DNA of 64,000 nucleotides from Novosphingobium percolationis (GCF_020179425.1 NZ_JAILYM010000002.1:620001-684000), one strand, 5' to 3'; counted from the stretch's first letter, positions 1 through 8,301 are shown. The notes: generated by a model from the sequence alone, not told the origin. Numbers and translations are program-made.

Positions 1-461
1 TCTGGGAGACCGACCACGCGATCTATGGCGGTATCTCGTTCACCGATCAGGCGATCTCGCTGGTTTCGTATCCCAGCGCGGGCTGTTTCACCGATGGTCC
101 GGCGGTGCTGCTGGGCGCCTATCCGTTCGGGCCGGGCGCCTACATGCTGGCGGGGATGACGCCCGAAAAGCGCATCCAGACCGCGCTGGAGCAAGGCTCG
201 GTGTTCCACCCCAAGGAATACAAGGCCGAGTTCCTGTCGGGCGCGACCGTGGCGTGGAACCGGATGCCGTGGATCCTGGGCTGCTGCGCGACCTGGACCG
301 AGGAAAGCCGGGCGGCGCACTACCAGAACCTCGTCTCGATGGAGGGGCGCATCGTGCTCGCGGGCGAGCATTGCTCGTACTACGGCTGCTGGCAGGAAGG
401 CGCGCTGCTGTCCTCGCTCGACGCGATCACGCGCCTGCACCAGCGCGCTTCGGCGGCGTGA
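1..461 (+). CDS. flavin monoamine oxidase, C-terminal part (5' end outside window)
   Basis: The open frame enters from the left edge (frame beginning at base 3) and ends at 459-461, leaving 152 residues. The last part, IVLAGEHCSYYGCWQEGALL, matches the C-terminal FAD-binding segment of flavin amine oxidases, where a GEH/GEATS-like motif contacts the cofactor before a helix with G-A-x-x-S. Such enzymes oxidise primary or polyamines, or L-amino acids, to aldehyde or keto acid plus hydrogen peroxide. The N-terminal GxGxxG dinucleotide motif is outside the window, so substrate class and signal peptide cannot be judged. The gene is followed by a quinone oxidoreductase on the same strand, 75 bases away. 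The family is fairly sure; the substrate is not known. Confidence 0.75.
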   Translation, partial: WETDHAIYGGISFTDQAISLVSYPSAGCFTDGPAVLLGAYPFGPGAYMLAGMTPEKRIQTALEQGSVFHPKEYKAEFLSGATVAWNRMPWILGCCATWTEESRAAHYQNLVSMEGRIVLAGEHCSYYGCWQEGALLSSLDAITRLHQRASAA

Positions 462-513
462 GCACTTAGTCATGCGGTTGAATAAGGCTTGATGCGCTGG
501 CAGTTTCTCCCCC

Positions 514-534
514 ATGGGGGCGGGGGAGAAATTG
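514..534. repeat. partial copy of a GC-rich palindromic repeat
   Basis: The stretch CCCCCATGGGGGCGGGGGAG resembles the right arm of the palindromic repeat seen at 1557-1592, 5368-5462 and 45892-45928. Its G-rich arm supplies the likely ribosome binding site of the quinone oxidoreductase starting at 537. Assignment to the family is by eye and is weaker than for the other copies. Confidence 0.3.
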
Positions 535-536
535 CC

Positions 537-1526
537 ATGACCATGATGCGCGCTGTTGAAGTGGGGGCGCTGGCCCCTGACCTTGCCGGGCTTTCGATCG
601 TCGAGAAGCCCGTCCCAACCCCCGGTCCTGGCGAAGTGCTGGTGCGGATCGAGGCGGCGGCGCTCGGCTTTCCCGACCTGTTGATGACCGAAGGGCTGTA
701 CCAGGCCAAGCCGCCGGTGCCGTTCGTGCCGGGCATGGAAGGCGCCGGGACCGTCGCGGCGGTGGGGGACGGTGCGTCCTTCGCCGTGGGCGACGAAGTG
801 ATCGTCGGCGGACTGACCGGCGCGCTGGCGCAGTACGGCCTCTATGGCGAAGCGGCGGTGTCGCGGAAGCCCGCGCGGCTGTCGTTCGCGCAAGCGGCGG
901 GGCTGCGCGCGGCCTACCTGACAGCGTACGTCTCGCTGGTGCGCTGCGGGCAGGCGCAGAAGGGCGACTGGGTGCTGATCCACGGCGCGGCGGGCGGCGT
1001 GGGGCTTGCCGCGGTCGACATGGCGCGTGCGCTGGGGCTGCGGGTGATCGCGGTGGCGTCGAGCGAGGACAAGCTGGCGCGCGTCGACGCGCTGTTCTCG
1101 CCCGAGCGCACGATTCTTGGCCCCACGGGGTTCCGTGAGAAGGTGTTGGAGATCACCGGGGGCAAGGGCGTGCAGATCGTCTATGATCCGGTGGGCGGCG
1201 ACGTGTTCGATGAATCGACGCGCTGCATCGCGTTTGGCGGTCGGTTGCTAGTGGTGGGCTTTGCCAGCGGGCGCATTCCCGAAATCCGTGCCAACATCCC
1301 GCTGATCAAGGGCTTCTCGGTGGTGGGCGTGCGCGCGGGCGAGTTCGGGCGCAAGTTTCCCGACCTTGGCCGCGAGAACATCGCCGCGGTCATGCAGATG
1401 GCCGAGGATGGCGTGATCACGCCGACCGTGCACGAGGCGGTGCCGCTGGATCGGTTCCGCGAGGCCTATGGCGCGATGCGGGACCGATCCGTGGTGGGGC
1501 GCACGGTGGTGCTGCCGCACGGCTAG
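537..1526 (+). CDS. NADPH:quinone oxidoreductase-like MDR family protein
   Basis: A 329-residue medium-chain dehydrogenase/reductase of the zinc-free quinone oxidoreductase type. The N-terminal GroES-like half contains PGPGEVLVRIEAAALGFPD and VPGMEGAGTVAAVG. The Rossmann half has IHGAAGGVGLAAVDMARALG (AxxGxVG nucleotide-binding loop) and the VYDPVGGD motif typical of the QOR branch. It should reduce quinones or alpha,beta-unsaturated carbonyls with NADPH in the cytosol. I chose the ATG at 537, preceded by GGGGGAGAA at a good distance; an earlier in-frame ATG at 489 would add 16 residues encoded by a low-complexity palindromic stretch and is less likely. It lies just after an amine oxidase, but no functional link is proven. 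Confidence 0.85.
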   Translation: MTMMRAVEVGALAPDLAGLSIVEKPVPTPGPGEVLVRIEAAALGFPDLLMTEGLYQAKPPVPFVPGMEGAGTVAAVGDGASFAVGDEVIVGGLTGALAQYGLYGEAAVSRKPARLSFAQAAGLRAAYLTAYVSLVRCGQAQKGDWVLIHGAAGGVGLAAVDMARALGLRVIAVASSEDKLARVDALFSPERTILGPTGFREKVLEITGGKGVQIVYDPVGGDVFDESTRCIAFGGRLLVVGFASGRIPEIRANIPLIKGFSVVGVRAGEFGRKFPDLGRENIAAVMQMAEDGVITPTVHEAVPLDRFREAYGAMRDRSVVGRTVVLPHG

Positions 1527-1556
1527 AGTCCGGAGAGCGTTGCGATAGGGCGCTGC

Positions 1557-1592
1557 GCACCCCCGACCCCTCCCACTTGCAGGAGGGGGATG
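1557..1592. repeat. dispersed palindromic intergenic repeat (family A)
   Basis: The sequence runs CACCCCCGACCCCTCCC then ACTTGCA then GGAGGGGGATGGG, an imperfect hairpin with CCTCCC/GGGAGG-type arms. Very similar units sit at 5368-5400, 5427-5462 (inverted) and 45892-45928, always between genes. Repeats of this look are common between genes in sphingomonads and Caulobacter; their role is not established. Confidence 0.65.
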
Positions 1593-1696
1593 GGCTGTCG
1601 TGCCGAACAACGACAGCTTGCACGCTGTTTCGCTGGCCGCCCGCCTTCGCGGAAGCGACAGGTCCAGAACACGGATCGGCGGCGTCTCTTACGCGC

Positions 1697-1726
1697 AAAA
1701 AAATGGGCCACCCCGAAGGGCGGCCC
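1697..1726 (-). terminator. intrinsic terminator, minus strand
   Basis: On the minus strand a 9-bp stem GGGCCGCCC/GGGTGGCCC (one G-T pair) with a TTCG tetraloop is followed after CA by seven T residues (plus-strand A run at 1697-1703). This is a textbook Rho-independent terminator. Confidence 0.75.
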
Positions 1727-1762
1727 TGGAAAGTTTGGGAGAGGATGCCTGAAAGGCCCGTC
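1697..1762 (-). ncRNA. candidate small RNA with anti-Shine-Dalgarno stretch
   Basis: Read on the minus strand, a small hairpin GCCT-TTC-AGGC (1757-1747) is followed by an open stretch ATCCTCTCCCAAA (1746-1734). A strong intrinsic terminator then follows (GGGCCGCCC, TTCG loop, GGGTGGCCC, seven T within 1726-1697). No gene on the minus strand ends just upstream, so the terminator is unexplained by coding sequence. The open stretch is complementary to Shine-Dalgarno-like sequence TTTGGGAGAGGAT, as expected for a trans-acting regulator that masks ribosome binding sites. The 5' end is a guess: a weak -10-like CATAGG lies near 1770-1765. A terminator of a lost gene is the main alternative. Confidence 0.4.
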
Positions 1763-2092
1763 CTATGTGCGGCTGGGGGGCGATTCCGGCAAGTGCGAAA
1801 CGCGCCGGTTCAATTGCGTTTAATGCAACTTGCCGCGATGCATGGCGAGGCGTCTTCGGGCGGATCAGGCGAGCGCGGAGTTGGAAAAGCGCCAGATTCC
1901 CGGCCTTGCATTCGTATGCAGTCGCTACCTTCTGGGGTGTCAATTGCGCCGGTTGCAATACGCACCTGCAACATGAGCCTGCCCTTTTGGACAGGGCCGG
2001 GACGGCGTGGGCTTGTTGCACGATCGCACAGGAAAGGGATTGCGCAGGCGGCGGCGGCTCGGCAAGTTCGGTGCAAAGGAGTCGTCAAGTCC

Positions 2093-3499
2093 ATGAAACT
2101 GCTCGCATCCGTCCTCAGCGCCTCGCTCGCTCTGACCGCCCTGACGCCGCTGGCGGCGCAGGCCGCGCCCGCGCCCACGCCCGCCGCCGAAACGCAGGTG
2201 CTGGCGCTGTCGAAGCAGATCATCGCGATGCGTTCGGTGGTGGGTGAAGGCAACGAGACCGGAAAGGTCGCAGGTGCGATCCGTGATGCGCTGGTCGCGG
2301 GCGGCTGGGCGCCGGGCGATATCGAGATCGTGCCCTACAAGGACACCGCCTATCTGATCGCGACGTGGAAGGGCAGCAATGCCAAGCTGCCGCCGCTGGT
2401 GGTGTCGGGCCACATGGACGTGGTGGAGGCCAAGCGCGCCGACTGGGTGCGTGATCCGTTCGTGCCCGTCGTCGAGGATGGCGTGCTCTATGGGCGCGGC
2501 GCGACCGACATGAAGTTCAACGCCGCGATGGCGGTGTCGAGCCTGATCGACTTGCGCAAGGGCGGCTTCAAGCCGAAGCGCACCGTGGTCATCGCGTTTT
2601 CGGGCGACGAGGAAACCACCATGGAGACCTCGCAGGCGATCGCGCAGCGGTTGAAGGCCGCCGAACTGGTGATCAATGTCGATGGCGGCGGCGGCAAGCT
2701 GGACGAGGCCAGTGCCAAGCCGGTCTACTGGACGTGGGACGGGGCCGAAAAGACCTATGCCGACTACAAGCTGGAAGTGACCAATGCGGGCGGGCATAGC
2801 AGCGCGCCGCGCCCCGAGAACGCCATTGTCCAGCTCAGCCAGGCGCTCGAACGGATCGGCGCGTACCACTTTGCCGCCGAGCAGAACCCGCTGACCAAGG
2901 CGTGGTTCGAGCGCGCGGCGGCGTTTGAGCCCGATGCGGCGACGGCGGCGGCGATGCGCGCCTTTGCCGCCAATCCGGGCGATGAAAAGGCGCTGGCGGT
3001 GCTGCGCGCCAATCCGGCGACGGTGGGCAAGGTGGGCACGACCTGCGTGCCCACGATGGTGAACGGCGGGCACGCGCTCAATGCGCTGCCGCAGCGCGCG
3101 ACCGCGAACATCAACTGCCGGATCTTCCCCGGTCACAAGCCCGCCGACATCATGGCCGAACTGGCCAAGGTGGCGAATGAGCCGGAGGTCAAGTTCACCG
3201 ATGTGACCGAAGGCTCGATCGCATCGCCCGCATCGCCGATGCGCGCCGACTTCGTGAAGGCGGCGGAAGCTGCGATCCATGCGGCGTACCCCGGCGTGCC
3301 GGTGATCCCGGTGCAGGCGTCGGGTGCGTCGGATTCGATGTGGTATCGCAGCGTCGGCGTTGCTGCCTATGGCGCCAGCCCGCTGATGACCAAGGACAGC
3401 GAAGACTTCTCGCATGGGCTGAACGAGCGGGTGCGGCTGACCAACGTGCGGCCGGGCCTCGTCTATTTCAACGAACTGCTTACCCGCCTGGCGCAATGA
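2093..3499 (+). CDS. secreted M20 family metallopeptidase
   Basis: A 468-residue zinc exopeptidase of the M20/M28 clan, probably a carboxypeptidase or dipeptidase in the periplasm. The start ATG at 2093 gives a clear Sec signal peptide (MKLLASVLSASLALTALTPL then AAQAAPA, cleavage likely after AQA) and has AAAGGAG at 2075-2081. Zinc-site motifs are visible: SGHMDVV, GRGATDMK (metal-bridging Asp) and FSGDEETT (catalytic Glu pair region), with a late DSEDFSHG supplying the last His. The central segment with NAGGHSSAPRP is the lid/dimerisation domain. The frame stays open upstream to 1577, but that would remove the signal peptide from the N-terminus. The gene converges on the TetR gene and the ends overlap by 20 bases. 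Confidence 0.9.
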   Translation: MKLLASVLSASLALTALTPLAAQAAPAPTPAAETQVLALSKQIIAMRSVVGEGNETGKVAGAIRDALVAGGWAPGDIEIVPYKDTAYLIATWKGSNAKLPPLVVSGHMDVVEAKRADWVRDPFVPVVEDGVLYGRGATDMKFNAAMAVSSLIDLRKGGFKPKRTVVIAFSGDEETTMETSQAIAQRLKAAELVINVDGGGGKLDEASAKPVYWTWDGAEKTYADYKLEVTNAGGHSSAPRPENAIVQLSQALERIGAYHFAAEQNPLTKAWFERAAAFEPDAATAAAMRAFAANPGDEKALAVLRANPATVGKVGTTCVPTMVNGGHALNALPQRATANINCRIFPGHKPADIMAELAKVANEPEVKFTDVTEGSIASPASPMRADFVKAAEAAIHAAYPGVPVIPVQASGASDSMWYRSVGVAAYGASPLMTKDSEDFSHGLNERVRLTNVRPGLVYFNELLTRLAQ

Positions 3500-4082
3500 C
3501 GGCATCGAGGAAGCGGCGCGCGATGGCGTCGGCTTCCGCCGGATCGAACTGGTCGGGCGAGAGGCACAGTTCGAGCCACAGCCCGTCGACCAGCGCGGTC
3601 ACGCCGATGGCGGTGGCGCGCAAGGTGGCGGCAGGCACGCCGCAAGCGGCGAGCAGGGCCTCAAGTCGCGCGCGGAACGAGGCGTAGTGCGTTTCGTGCC
3701 GCGCGGCGATCTCTGGCCGGGCGGCGACGAGCGACCAGAACGCGATCCACGTTGCCAGCAGATCGGGACTTGCGATGGGCGAGGCGAAGCTGCCGGTGAC
3801 AAAGGCGGCCAGCCGCGCGCGCGGATCGTCGCCCGCCGCTTCGACTGCCGTGGCGAGGTGTTCCGTCACCATGCGGTCGGTTTCGGCGTAGCATTCGGCG
3901 ACCAGCGCATCGACGCCGTCGAAGTAGTGGTTGACGAGCCCGGGCGACACGCCGGCTTCAGCGGCGATGGCGCGGACGCTGGCACCCGAGGCACCCTGGC
4001 GGCCCAGCACGCGCATGCAGGCTTCGATCAGGCTGCGGCGACGGGCATCAGGTTCGGAGCGGCGGTAGGCGGGCGCTTTCAT
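3480..4082 (-). CDS. TetR family transcriptional regulator (BetI-like)
   Basis: A 200-residue regulator. The N-terminal helix-turn-helix is typical of TetR proteins: RRRSLIEACMRVLGRQG, then SVRAIAAEAGVSPGLVNHYF. The C-terminal part (GSFASPIASPDLLATWIAFW) resembles the ligand-binding domain of BetI-type members. It is divergent from the Rieske oxygenase at 4159, with a 76-base gap that contains a palindrome, TACGATCGTA at 4108-4117. It most likely represses the oxygenase and its downstream partner, and itself, until a substrate-related ligand binds; this is inference from position. Its 3' end overlaps the end of the M20 peptidase gene by 20 bases. Confidence 0.88.
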   Translation of the reverse strand: MKAPAYRRSEPDARRRSLIEACMRVLGRQGASGASVRAIAAEAGVSPGLVNHYFDGVDALVAECYAETDRMVTEHLATAVEAAGDDPRARLAAFVTGSFASPIASPDLLATWIAFWSLVAARPEIAARHETHYASFRARLEALLAACGVPAATLRATAIGVTALVDGLWLELCLSPDQFDPAEADAIARRFLDAVIAPGG

Positions 4083-4104
4083 GCTGGCGTTCGGTCCGTT
4101 TCTG

Positions 4105-4120
4105 TTATACGATCGTACAA
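4105..4120. promoter_or_regulatory. candidate TetR operator between divergent genes
   Basis: The 16 bases TTATACGATCGTACAA contain a perfect 10-bp palindrome (TACGATCGTA, 4108-4117) and match as a dyad at 14 of 16 positions. It lies in the 76-base gap between the TetR start (4082, minus) and the Rieske oxygenase start (4159, plus), where an autorepressor operator would be expected. Binding is not shown. Confidence 0.55.
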
Positions 4121-4158
4121 TAAGTTCGACTGCGAGTCACGCAAGAGGGTGCGCGTCC

Positions 4159-5340
4159 ATGGGTGATCTGTCTTCCGCGCTGGCAGAGATTTCCGCAGGT
4201 TCCGTCGATCCCGACGCCGACTGGAGCCTGCCGGGCTGGCTCTACACCGATCCGGAATATTATGCGAAGGAGATCGAGGCGATCATCCGTCCTTCGTGGC
4301 AGATCGTGTGCCATGAAAGCGACATTCCGGGGGCCGGGGACTATCGCACGCTCGACTATCTGGGCGAAAGCGTCGTCGTCATCCGGGGCGAGGATGCGCG
4401 GGTGCGCGCTTTCGCCAATGTCTGCCGCCACCGCGCGATGCGGCTGGTCGAAGGGCCTGCGGGCTGCGCGAAGAAGCTGGTGTGCCCCTATCACGCCTGG
4501 GCGTTCGAGACCGATGGCCGCCTGACCGGCGTGCCGATGAAGGGCGACTATCCCGCGCTGAAGCTGGAGGACAATCCGCTTCACGCCGTCGATCTGGAGA
4601 TCTGGCGCGGCTTCGTGTTCGTGCGGCTGGTGGACAAGGGCTTCCCCTCGGTGGCCGAGATGATGGCTCCGTTCGAGGAAGAGGTCGCGCCCTATCGCTT
4701 CGAGGACATGCGGCGGATTTCCGACGTCCGCCTGCGCGAGCGCGCGGTGAACTGGAAGAACGTGGGCGACAACTATTCGGACAACCTGCACATTCCGGTG
4801 GCGCACGACGGGCTGACTCGGATATTCGCCCGGTCCTACGAGATTTCGGCGCATGGCTGGGCCGACCGGATGAAGGGCGATCTGGTGGACAAGCCTTCGG
4901 CCAACTTCTGGGAGCGGTTCTACCAGGCGCATCTGCCGGAGGTGCCGCATCTGTCCCCGACATCGCAGCGGCGCTGGCTCTATTACAAGCTGTGGCCGAA
5001 CATGGCCTTTGATATCTATGCCGACCAGATCGACTTCATGCAGTGGCTGCCGACGGGGCCGACCAGTTGCGTGTTGCGCGAGATGGTCCATGCGTTGCCC
5101 GATGAGCGGCGCGAGATGAAGCTGGCGCGCTATGCCAACTGGCGCATCAACCGTACGGTCAACAAGGAAGATACCTGGCTGATCGAGCGGGTGCAGCAGG
5201 GCATGGCGAGCGACAGCTATGGCGCCGGGCCGATCGGGCGCAGCGAAGTGTGCCTGCGCAGCTTCGCGCGCAAGATCCGCGCGATCATTCCCGAAGCGCG
5301 GCTGCACAAGGCGCCGCCTGCGGGGTGGAGCAAGCGGTAG
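4159..5340 (+). CDS. Rieske non-haem iron oxygenase, alpha subunit
   Basis: A 393-residue ring-hydroxylating oxygenase large subunit. The Rieske [2Fe-2S] ligands are visible as C89-R-H91 and C109-P-Y-H112. The catalytic mononuclear iron site begins at GDNYSDNLHIPVAH, with H211 and H216 as ligands. Such proteins use electrons from a separate reductase to insert oxygen into aromatic or quaternary amine substrates. No ferredoxin or reductase gene is adjacent. The ATG at 4159 has AGAGGGT upstream; starts further left would run into the operator. It is divergent from a TetR gene and followed by a CrtI-like FAD oxidoreductase. The substrate cannot be named. Confidence 0.88.
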   Translation: MGDLSSALAEISAGSVDPDADWSLPGWLYTDPEYYAKEIEAIIRPSWQIVCHESDIPGAGDYRTLDYLGESVVVIRGEDARVRAFANVCRHRAMRLVEGPAGCAKKLVCPYHAWAFETDGRLTGVPMKGDYPALKLEDNPLHAVDLEIWRGFVFVRLVDKGFPSVAEMMAPFEEEVAPYRFEDMRRISDVRLRERAVNWKNVGDNYSDNLHIPVAHDGLTRIFARSYEISAHGWADRMKGDLVDKPSANFWERFYQAHLPEVPHLSPTSQRRWLYYKLWPNMAFDIYADQIDFMQWLPTGPTSCVLREMVHALPDERREMKLARYANWRINRTVNKEDTWLIERVQQGMASDSYGAGPIGRSEVCLRSFARKIRAIIPEARLHKAPPAGWSKR

Positions 5341-5367
5341 ATTTCGAACGGGCAGTGTTTCGGCGCT

Positions 5368-5462
5368 GCCCACCCCCGACCCCTTCCGCTGGCGGGAAGT
5401 GGAGACGACGCAGGGGGACGTTTCAATTCCCCTCCCGCCAGCGGGAGGGGGCAGGGGTGGGC
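5368..5462. repeat. two facing copies of palindromic repeat family A
   Basis: A copy CACCCCCGACCCCTTCCG with arm GCTGGCGGGAAG lies at 5370-5400. An inverted copy (CCCCTCCCGCCAGCGGGAGG then GGGCAGGGGTGGG) lies at 5425-5460. Together they form a potential long hairpin between the Rieske oxygenase and the FAD oxidoreductase, which might end or weaken transcription between the two genes. Confidence 0.65.
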
Positions 5463-5494
5463 CGGGCCTCACTCGAGATTTCGGGGAGCATCAC

Positions 5495-7099
5495 ATGACC
5501 AATCGCTACGACGCCATCGTGATCGGCGGCGGCCACAATGGCCTGACCTGCGCGTTCTATCTCGCCCGCGCGGGCATGAAGGTGCGCGTGCTGGAGCGGC
5601 GGCATATCGTCGGCGGCGCGGCGGTGACCGAGGAGTTCCACCCCGGCTTTCGCAATTCGACCGCCAGCTACACCGTCAGCCTGCTGCGGCCCAAGGTGAT
5701 CGCCGACATGAAGCTGCACGAACGCGGTTATCGCGTGATCGAGCGGACGATCAGCAACTTCTTTCCGTTCGAGGATACATACCTGAAGCTGGGCGGCGGG
5801 CCGGGGCGCACCGAAGCGGAATTCGCGCGCTTTTCGCAGAAGGATGCCGAAGCTTATCCCAAGTACGACGCGGCGCTGGAGAAGGTCGCCAACGTGCTGC
5901 GCGACATCGCCTTGCAGACCCCGCCCAACGTCGGCGGTGGGCTGGCCGCGCTGAAGAACGCGGCGATGCAGGGCTGGCCGCTGGCCAAGCTGGACCTTGC
6001 GACGCAGCGCGACTTGCTCGACATCTTCACCAAGTCGGCGCGCGACTTCCTCGACGGCTGGTTCGAGGACGACCACGTCAAGTCGGCCTTCGCTTTCGAC
6101 GCGGTGGTGGGCAACTTTGCGGGCGTATCGACGCCGGGTAGCGCCTATGTGCTGCTGCACCACGTGTTCGGCGAAGTGAACGGCAAGCTGGGGGCCTGGG
6201 GCCATTCGGTCGGCGGCATGGGCGCGATCACGCAGGCGATGGCCAAGGCCTGCGAGGAAGAGGGCGTCGAGATCAGCCTCGAAGCGCCGGTAGCGAAGGT
6301 GCTGGTCAACAACGGCAAGGCGGCGGGCGTGAAGCTGGAGAGCGGGGAGGAGCTTTACGCGCCGATCATCGCGGCCAACGTCGGCCCGGCGCTGCTCTAT
6401 CGCCAGATGGTGGACTCGAGCGATCTGGACGAGGACTTCAACCGCCGGATGAAGAGCTACAAGACCGGCTCCGGCACGTTCCGCATGAACGTGGCGCTGT
6501 CGGAACTGCCCGACTTCACCGTGCTGCCGGGCAAGGCGCAGGCCGAACATCACACCGCGGGCATCATCATCGCGCCGGGCCTGGACTACATGGACCAGGC
6601 CTTCATCGATGCGCAGCAGCAGGGCTGGTCGAAGAAGCCGATCGTCGAGATCAAGATCCCCAGCACGGTGGACGACAGCCTCGCGCCCGAGGGTTGCCAC
6701 GTGGCGAGCCTGTTCTGCCAGCAGTTCGATCCGAACGTCGATTGGGACACCCACCGCGAAACGGTGGCCGACCTGATCATCGACACCGTCACCGACCATG
6801 CGCCCAACTTCAAGAATGCGGTGATCGCGCGGCAGATCCATTCGCCGCTCGATCTGGAACGCAAGTTCGGGCTGATCGGCGGGGATATCTTCCATGGCAC
6901 GATGGGGCTGGACCAGCTGTGGGCGGCGCGCCCGGTGCTGGGGCATGGCGATTACCGTTCGCCGATCAAGGGGCTCTACATGTGTGGCAGCGGCACGCAC
7001 CCGGGTGGCGGCGTGACCGGCGCACCGGGCCACAACGCCGCCGCCGAGATCCTGAGCGACCGTTCGATGCTGTGGAAAGTGCTGCACCGGCGGCGGTGA
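5495..7099 (+). CDS. FAD-dependent oxidoreductase, phytoene desaturase/CrtI-like (PYROXD2-like)
   Basis: A 534-residue protein. The N-terminus has the FAD-binding dinucleotide fold (YDAIVIGGGHNGLTCAFYLA) followed by the acidic end of beta-2 in VLERR. The C-terminus has the second FAD-contact motif around GLYMCGSGTHPGGGVTGAPG. This layout is that of the CrtI/CrtO and PYROXD2 group, which oxidises or isomerises hydrophobic substrates. No carotenoid synthesis gene is nearby, so a carotenoid role is unlikely from context. The ATG at 5495 has GGGGAGC in front. It follows the Rieske oxygenase with 154 bases between, which contain repeats, so joint transcription is possible but not certain. Confidence 0.82.
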   Translation: MTNRYDAIVIGGGHNGLTCAFYLARAGMKVRVLERRHIVGGAAVTEEFHPGFRNSTASYTVSLLRPKVIADMKLHERGYRVIERTISNFFPFEDTYLKLGGGPGRTEAEFARFSQKDAEAYPKYDAALEKVANVLRDIALQTPPNVGGGLAALKNAAMQGWPLAKLDLATQRDLLDIFTKSARDFLDGWFEDDHVKSAFAFDAVVGNFAGVSTPGSAYVLLHHVFGEVNGKLGAWGHSVGGMGAITQAMAKACEEEGVEISLEAPVAKVLVNNGKAAGVKLESGEELYAPIIAANVGPALLYRQMVDSSDLDEDFNRRMKSYKTGSGTFRMNVALSELPDFTVLPGKAQAEHHTAGIIIAPGLDYMDQAFIDAQQQGWSKKPIVEIKIPSTVDDSLAPEGCHVASLFCQQFDPNVDWDTHRETVADLIIDTVTDHAPNFKNAVIARQIHSPLDLERKFGLIGGDIFHGTMGLDQLWAARPVLGHGDYRSPIKGLYMCGSGTHPGGGVTGAPGHNAAAEILSDRSMLWKVLHRRR

Positions 7100-7163
7100 G
7101 CGTAATTGACCGGGCGCCAGCGGAGGACGATAGCGGTCGCGTCGAACGACCGGGGGGCAAAGT

Positions 7164-8288
7164 TTGGCGACATGGCAGCTTTTGCTGGCGACCGTGGTGG
7201 CGCTGACAGCATCGTACTTTCTGGGGTGCGCGCTGGCGCACCGCGGATTTCCCCTGCCCGAAGGGCCGCGCATCGGTGAATGCGACGGCTTGCGCGGGTT
7301 CTGCGCGTTGTCGGTGATATCGCACCACCTGGCAATCTGGATGGCGGCGACACCCGCCACTCCGTGGCCAAGGATACCCGTGAATGTGGTCACGCACCTG
7401 GGGCTTGGCCCGGTGGCGCTGTTCTTCATGGTGACTGGCGCGGTGTTCACGCCGCGCCTGCTGGGCGGGTGGCACGCCATGCCCTGGCGGGCTTTCGCGA
7501 TTTCGCGGCTGTGCCGGATCGTGCCGATGATCGTGGTCAGCGCTCTTGTGGCGACGGCGATCATCGTTGCCGAAACCGGGCTGCTGCCAGATCGGCACTA
7601 CCCCTTGCAGGTGCTTAGCTGGATCGCGGGACTGCAAATGCCGCTGCTGGGCGTGGAGTCGAGCCGCTATATCAACGCGGGCGTGTTGTGGTCGATCTTC
7701 TGGGAATGGGCATTCTACGTCGGCATCCTGCCCTTGTGCATGGCGGCGGCGCCGCTGTTCCGAACCCATGGTGCCAAGCTGTCGCTGACGATCTTCCTGA
7801 CGTGCGCGCTGCTGATCGACTTCTTTGGCGTGCTGCGTTTTGTCGAACTGTTCTTCCTGGGCATCCTGAGCTGGAACGTCCGGCAGATCGAGCCGATGCG
7901 GCGGCGGCTGGCGACGCCGCTGGCTGCGCTCGTCGCGCTGATCGCGGTGGGGACGACGATGGTGCTGGCCGAGGACCCTTACGGGATGTGGCCGGGCCTT
8001 GCCTATGGGCTGCTGTTTGCGTGCGTGGCTTGCGGCAACACGCTGTTCGGCCTGCTCGACAGGCCCGGCGCGCGCGTGCTGGGCGAGATTTCGTACAGCA
8101 TTTACGTGCTGCACGGCATCTTCCTCTATGTCGCGTTCCGCTATCTGTCGGCCAGGGCCATGCCGATGGTGGCGCTGCCGCTGATGGCGGTGGCGGTGAC
8201 CGCGGTTTCGGCCGCGACGTTCCTTTGGATCGAACAGCCAGCGATACGCTGGGGCAAGCGGCTGGCGCGGCGATCGCGCGCGGCGTGA
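7164..8288 (+). CDS. acyltransferase 3 family membrane protein (OafA-like)
   Basis: A 374-residue integral membrane protein with about ten hydrophobic segments. The N-terminal motif ECDGLRGFCALSVISHHLAI carries the family's R-G-x-x-A-L pattern and the conserved His. Proteins of this family O-acylate surface sugars, lipids or secreted molecules at the inner membrane. The start is a TTG at 7164 with GGGGGGC upstream; no ATG lies near the expected N-terminus. It is followed, in the opposite direction, by an APC permease. The target molecule is unknown. Confidence 0.82.
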   Translation: MATWQLLLATVVALTASYFLGCALAHRGFPLPEGPRIGECDGLRGFCALSVISHHLAIWMAATPATPWPRIPVNVVTHLGLGPVALFFMVTGAVFTPRLLGGWHAMPWRAFAISRLCRIVPMIVVSALVATAIIVAETGLLPDRHYPLQVLSWIAGLQMPLLGVESSRYINAGVLWSIFWEWAFYVGILPLCMAAAPLFRTHGAKLSLTIFLTCALLIDFFGVLRFVELFFLGILSWNVRQIEPMRRRLATPLAALVALIAVGTTMVLAEDPYGMWPGLAYGLLFACVACGNTLFGLLDRPGARVLGEISYSIYVLHGIFLYVAFRYLSARAMPMVALPLMAVAVTAVSAATFLWIEQPAIRWGKRLARRSRAA

Positions 8289-8301
8289 TCGGCGAGCCCG
8301 G

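Larger units (their letters stand above)
1527..2092. other. 566-base intergenic region with repeat and small-RNA candidate
   Basis: No protein gene is credible here. Short frames in both strands show no family pattern and no good ribosome binding site. The left part holds a palindromic repeat (1557-1592). The middle holds a minus-strand intrinsic terminator with a compact hairpin/single-strand/terminator arrangement (1697-1762). The right part (about 1800-2000) has two CAATTGCG sites (in 1811-1823 and 1940-1952) and several TGCAA/TTGCA words that could be regulatory for the M20 peptidase starting at 2093; this is only a suggestion. Confidence 0.5.

Noticed and set aside
1577..2092. N-terminal extension of the M20 peptidase by 172 codons
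   Set aside because: It would hide the signal peptide which starts at 2093, and the extension crosses the repeat and small-RNA region.
5219..5494. N-terminal extension of the CrtI-like oxidoreductase
   Set aside because: The added part lies within the Rieske oxygenase end and the repeats; the FAD motif fits a start at 5495.
5423..7564. A 713-codon open frame on the minus strand
   Set aside because: It is antisense to the FAD oxidoreductase with clear FAD motifs, and shows no start context or family pattern.
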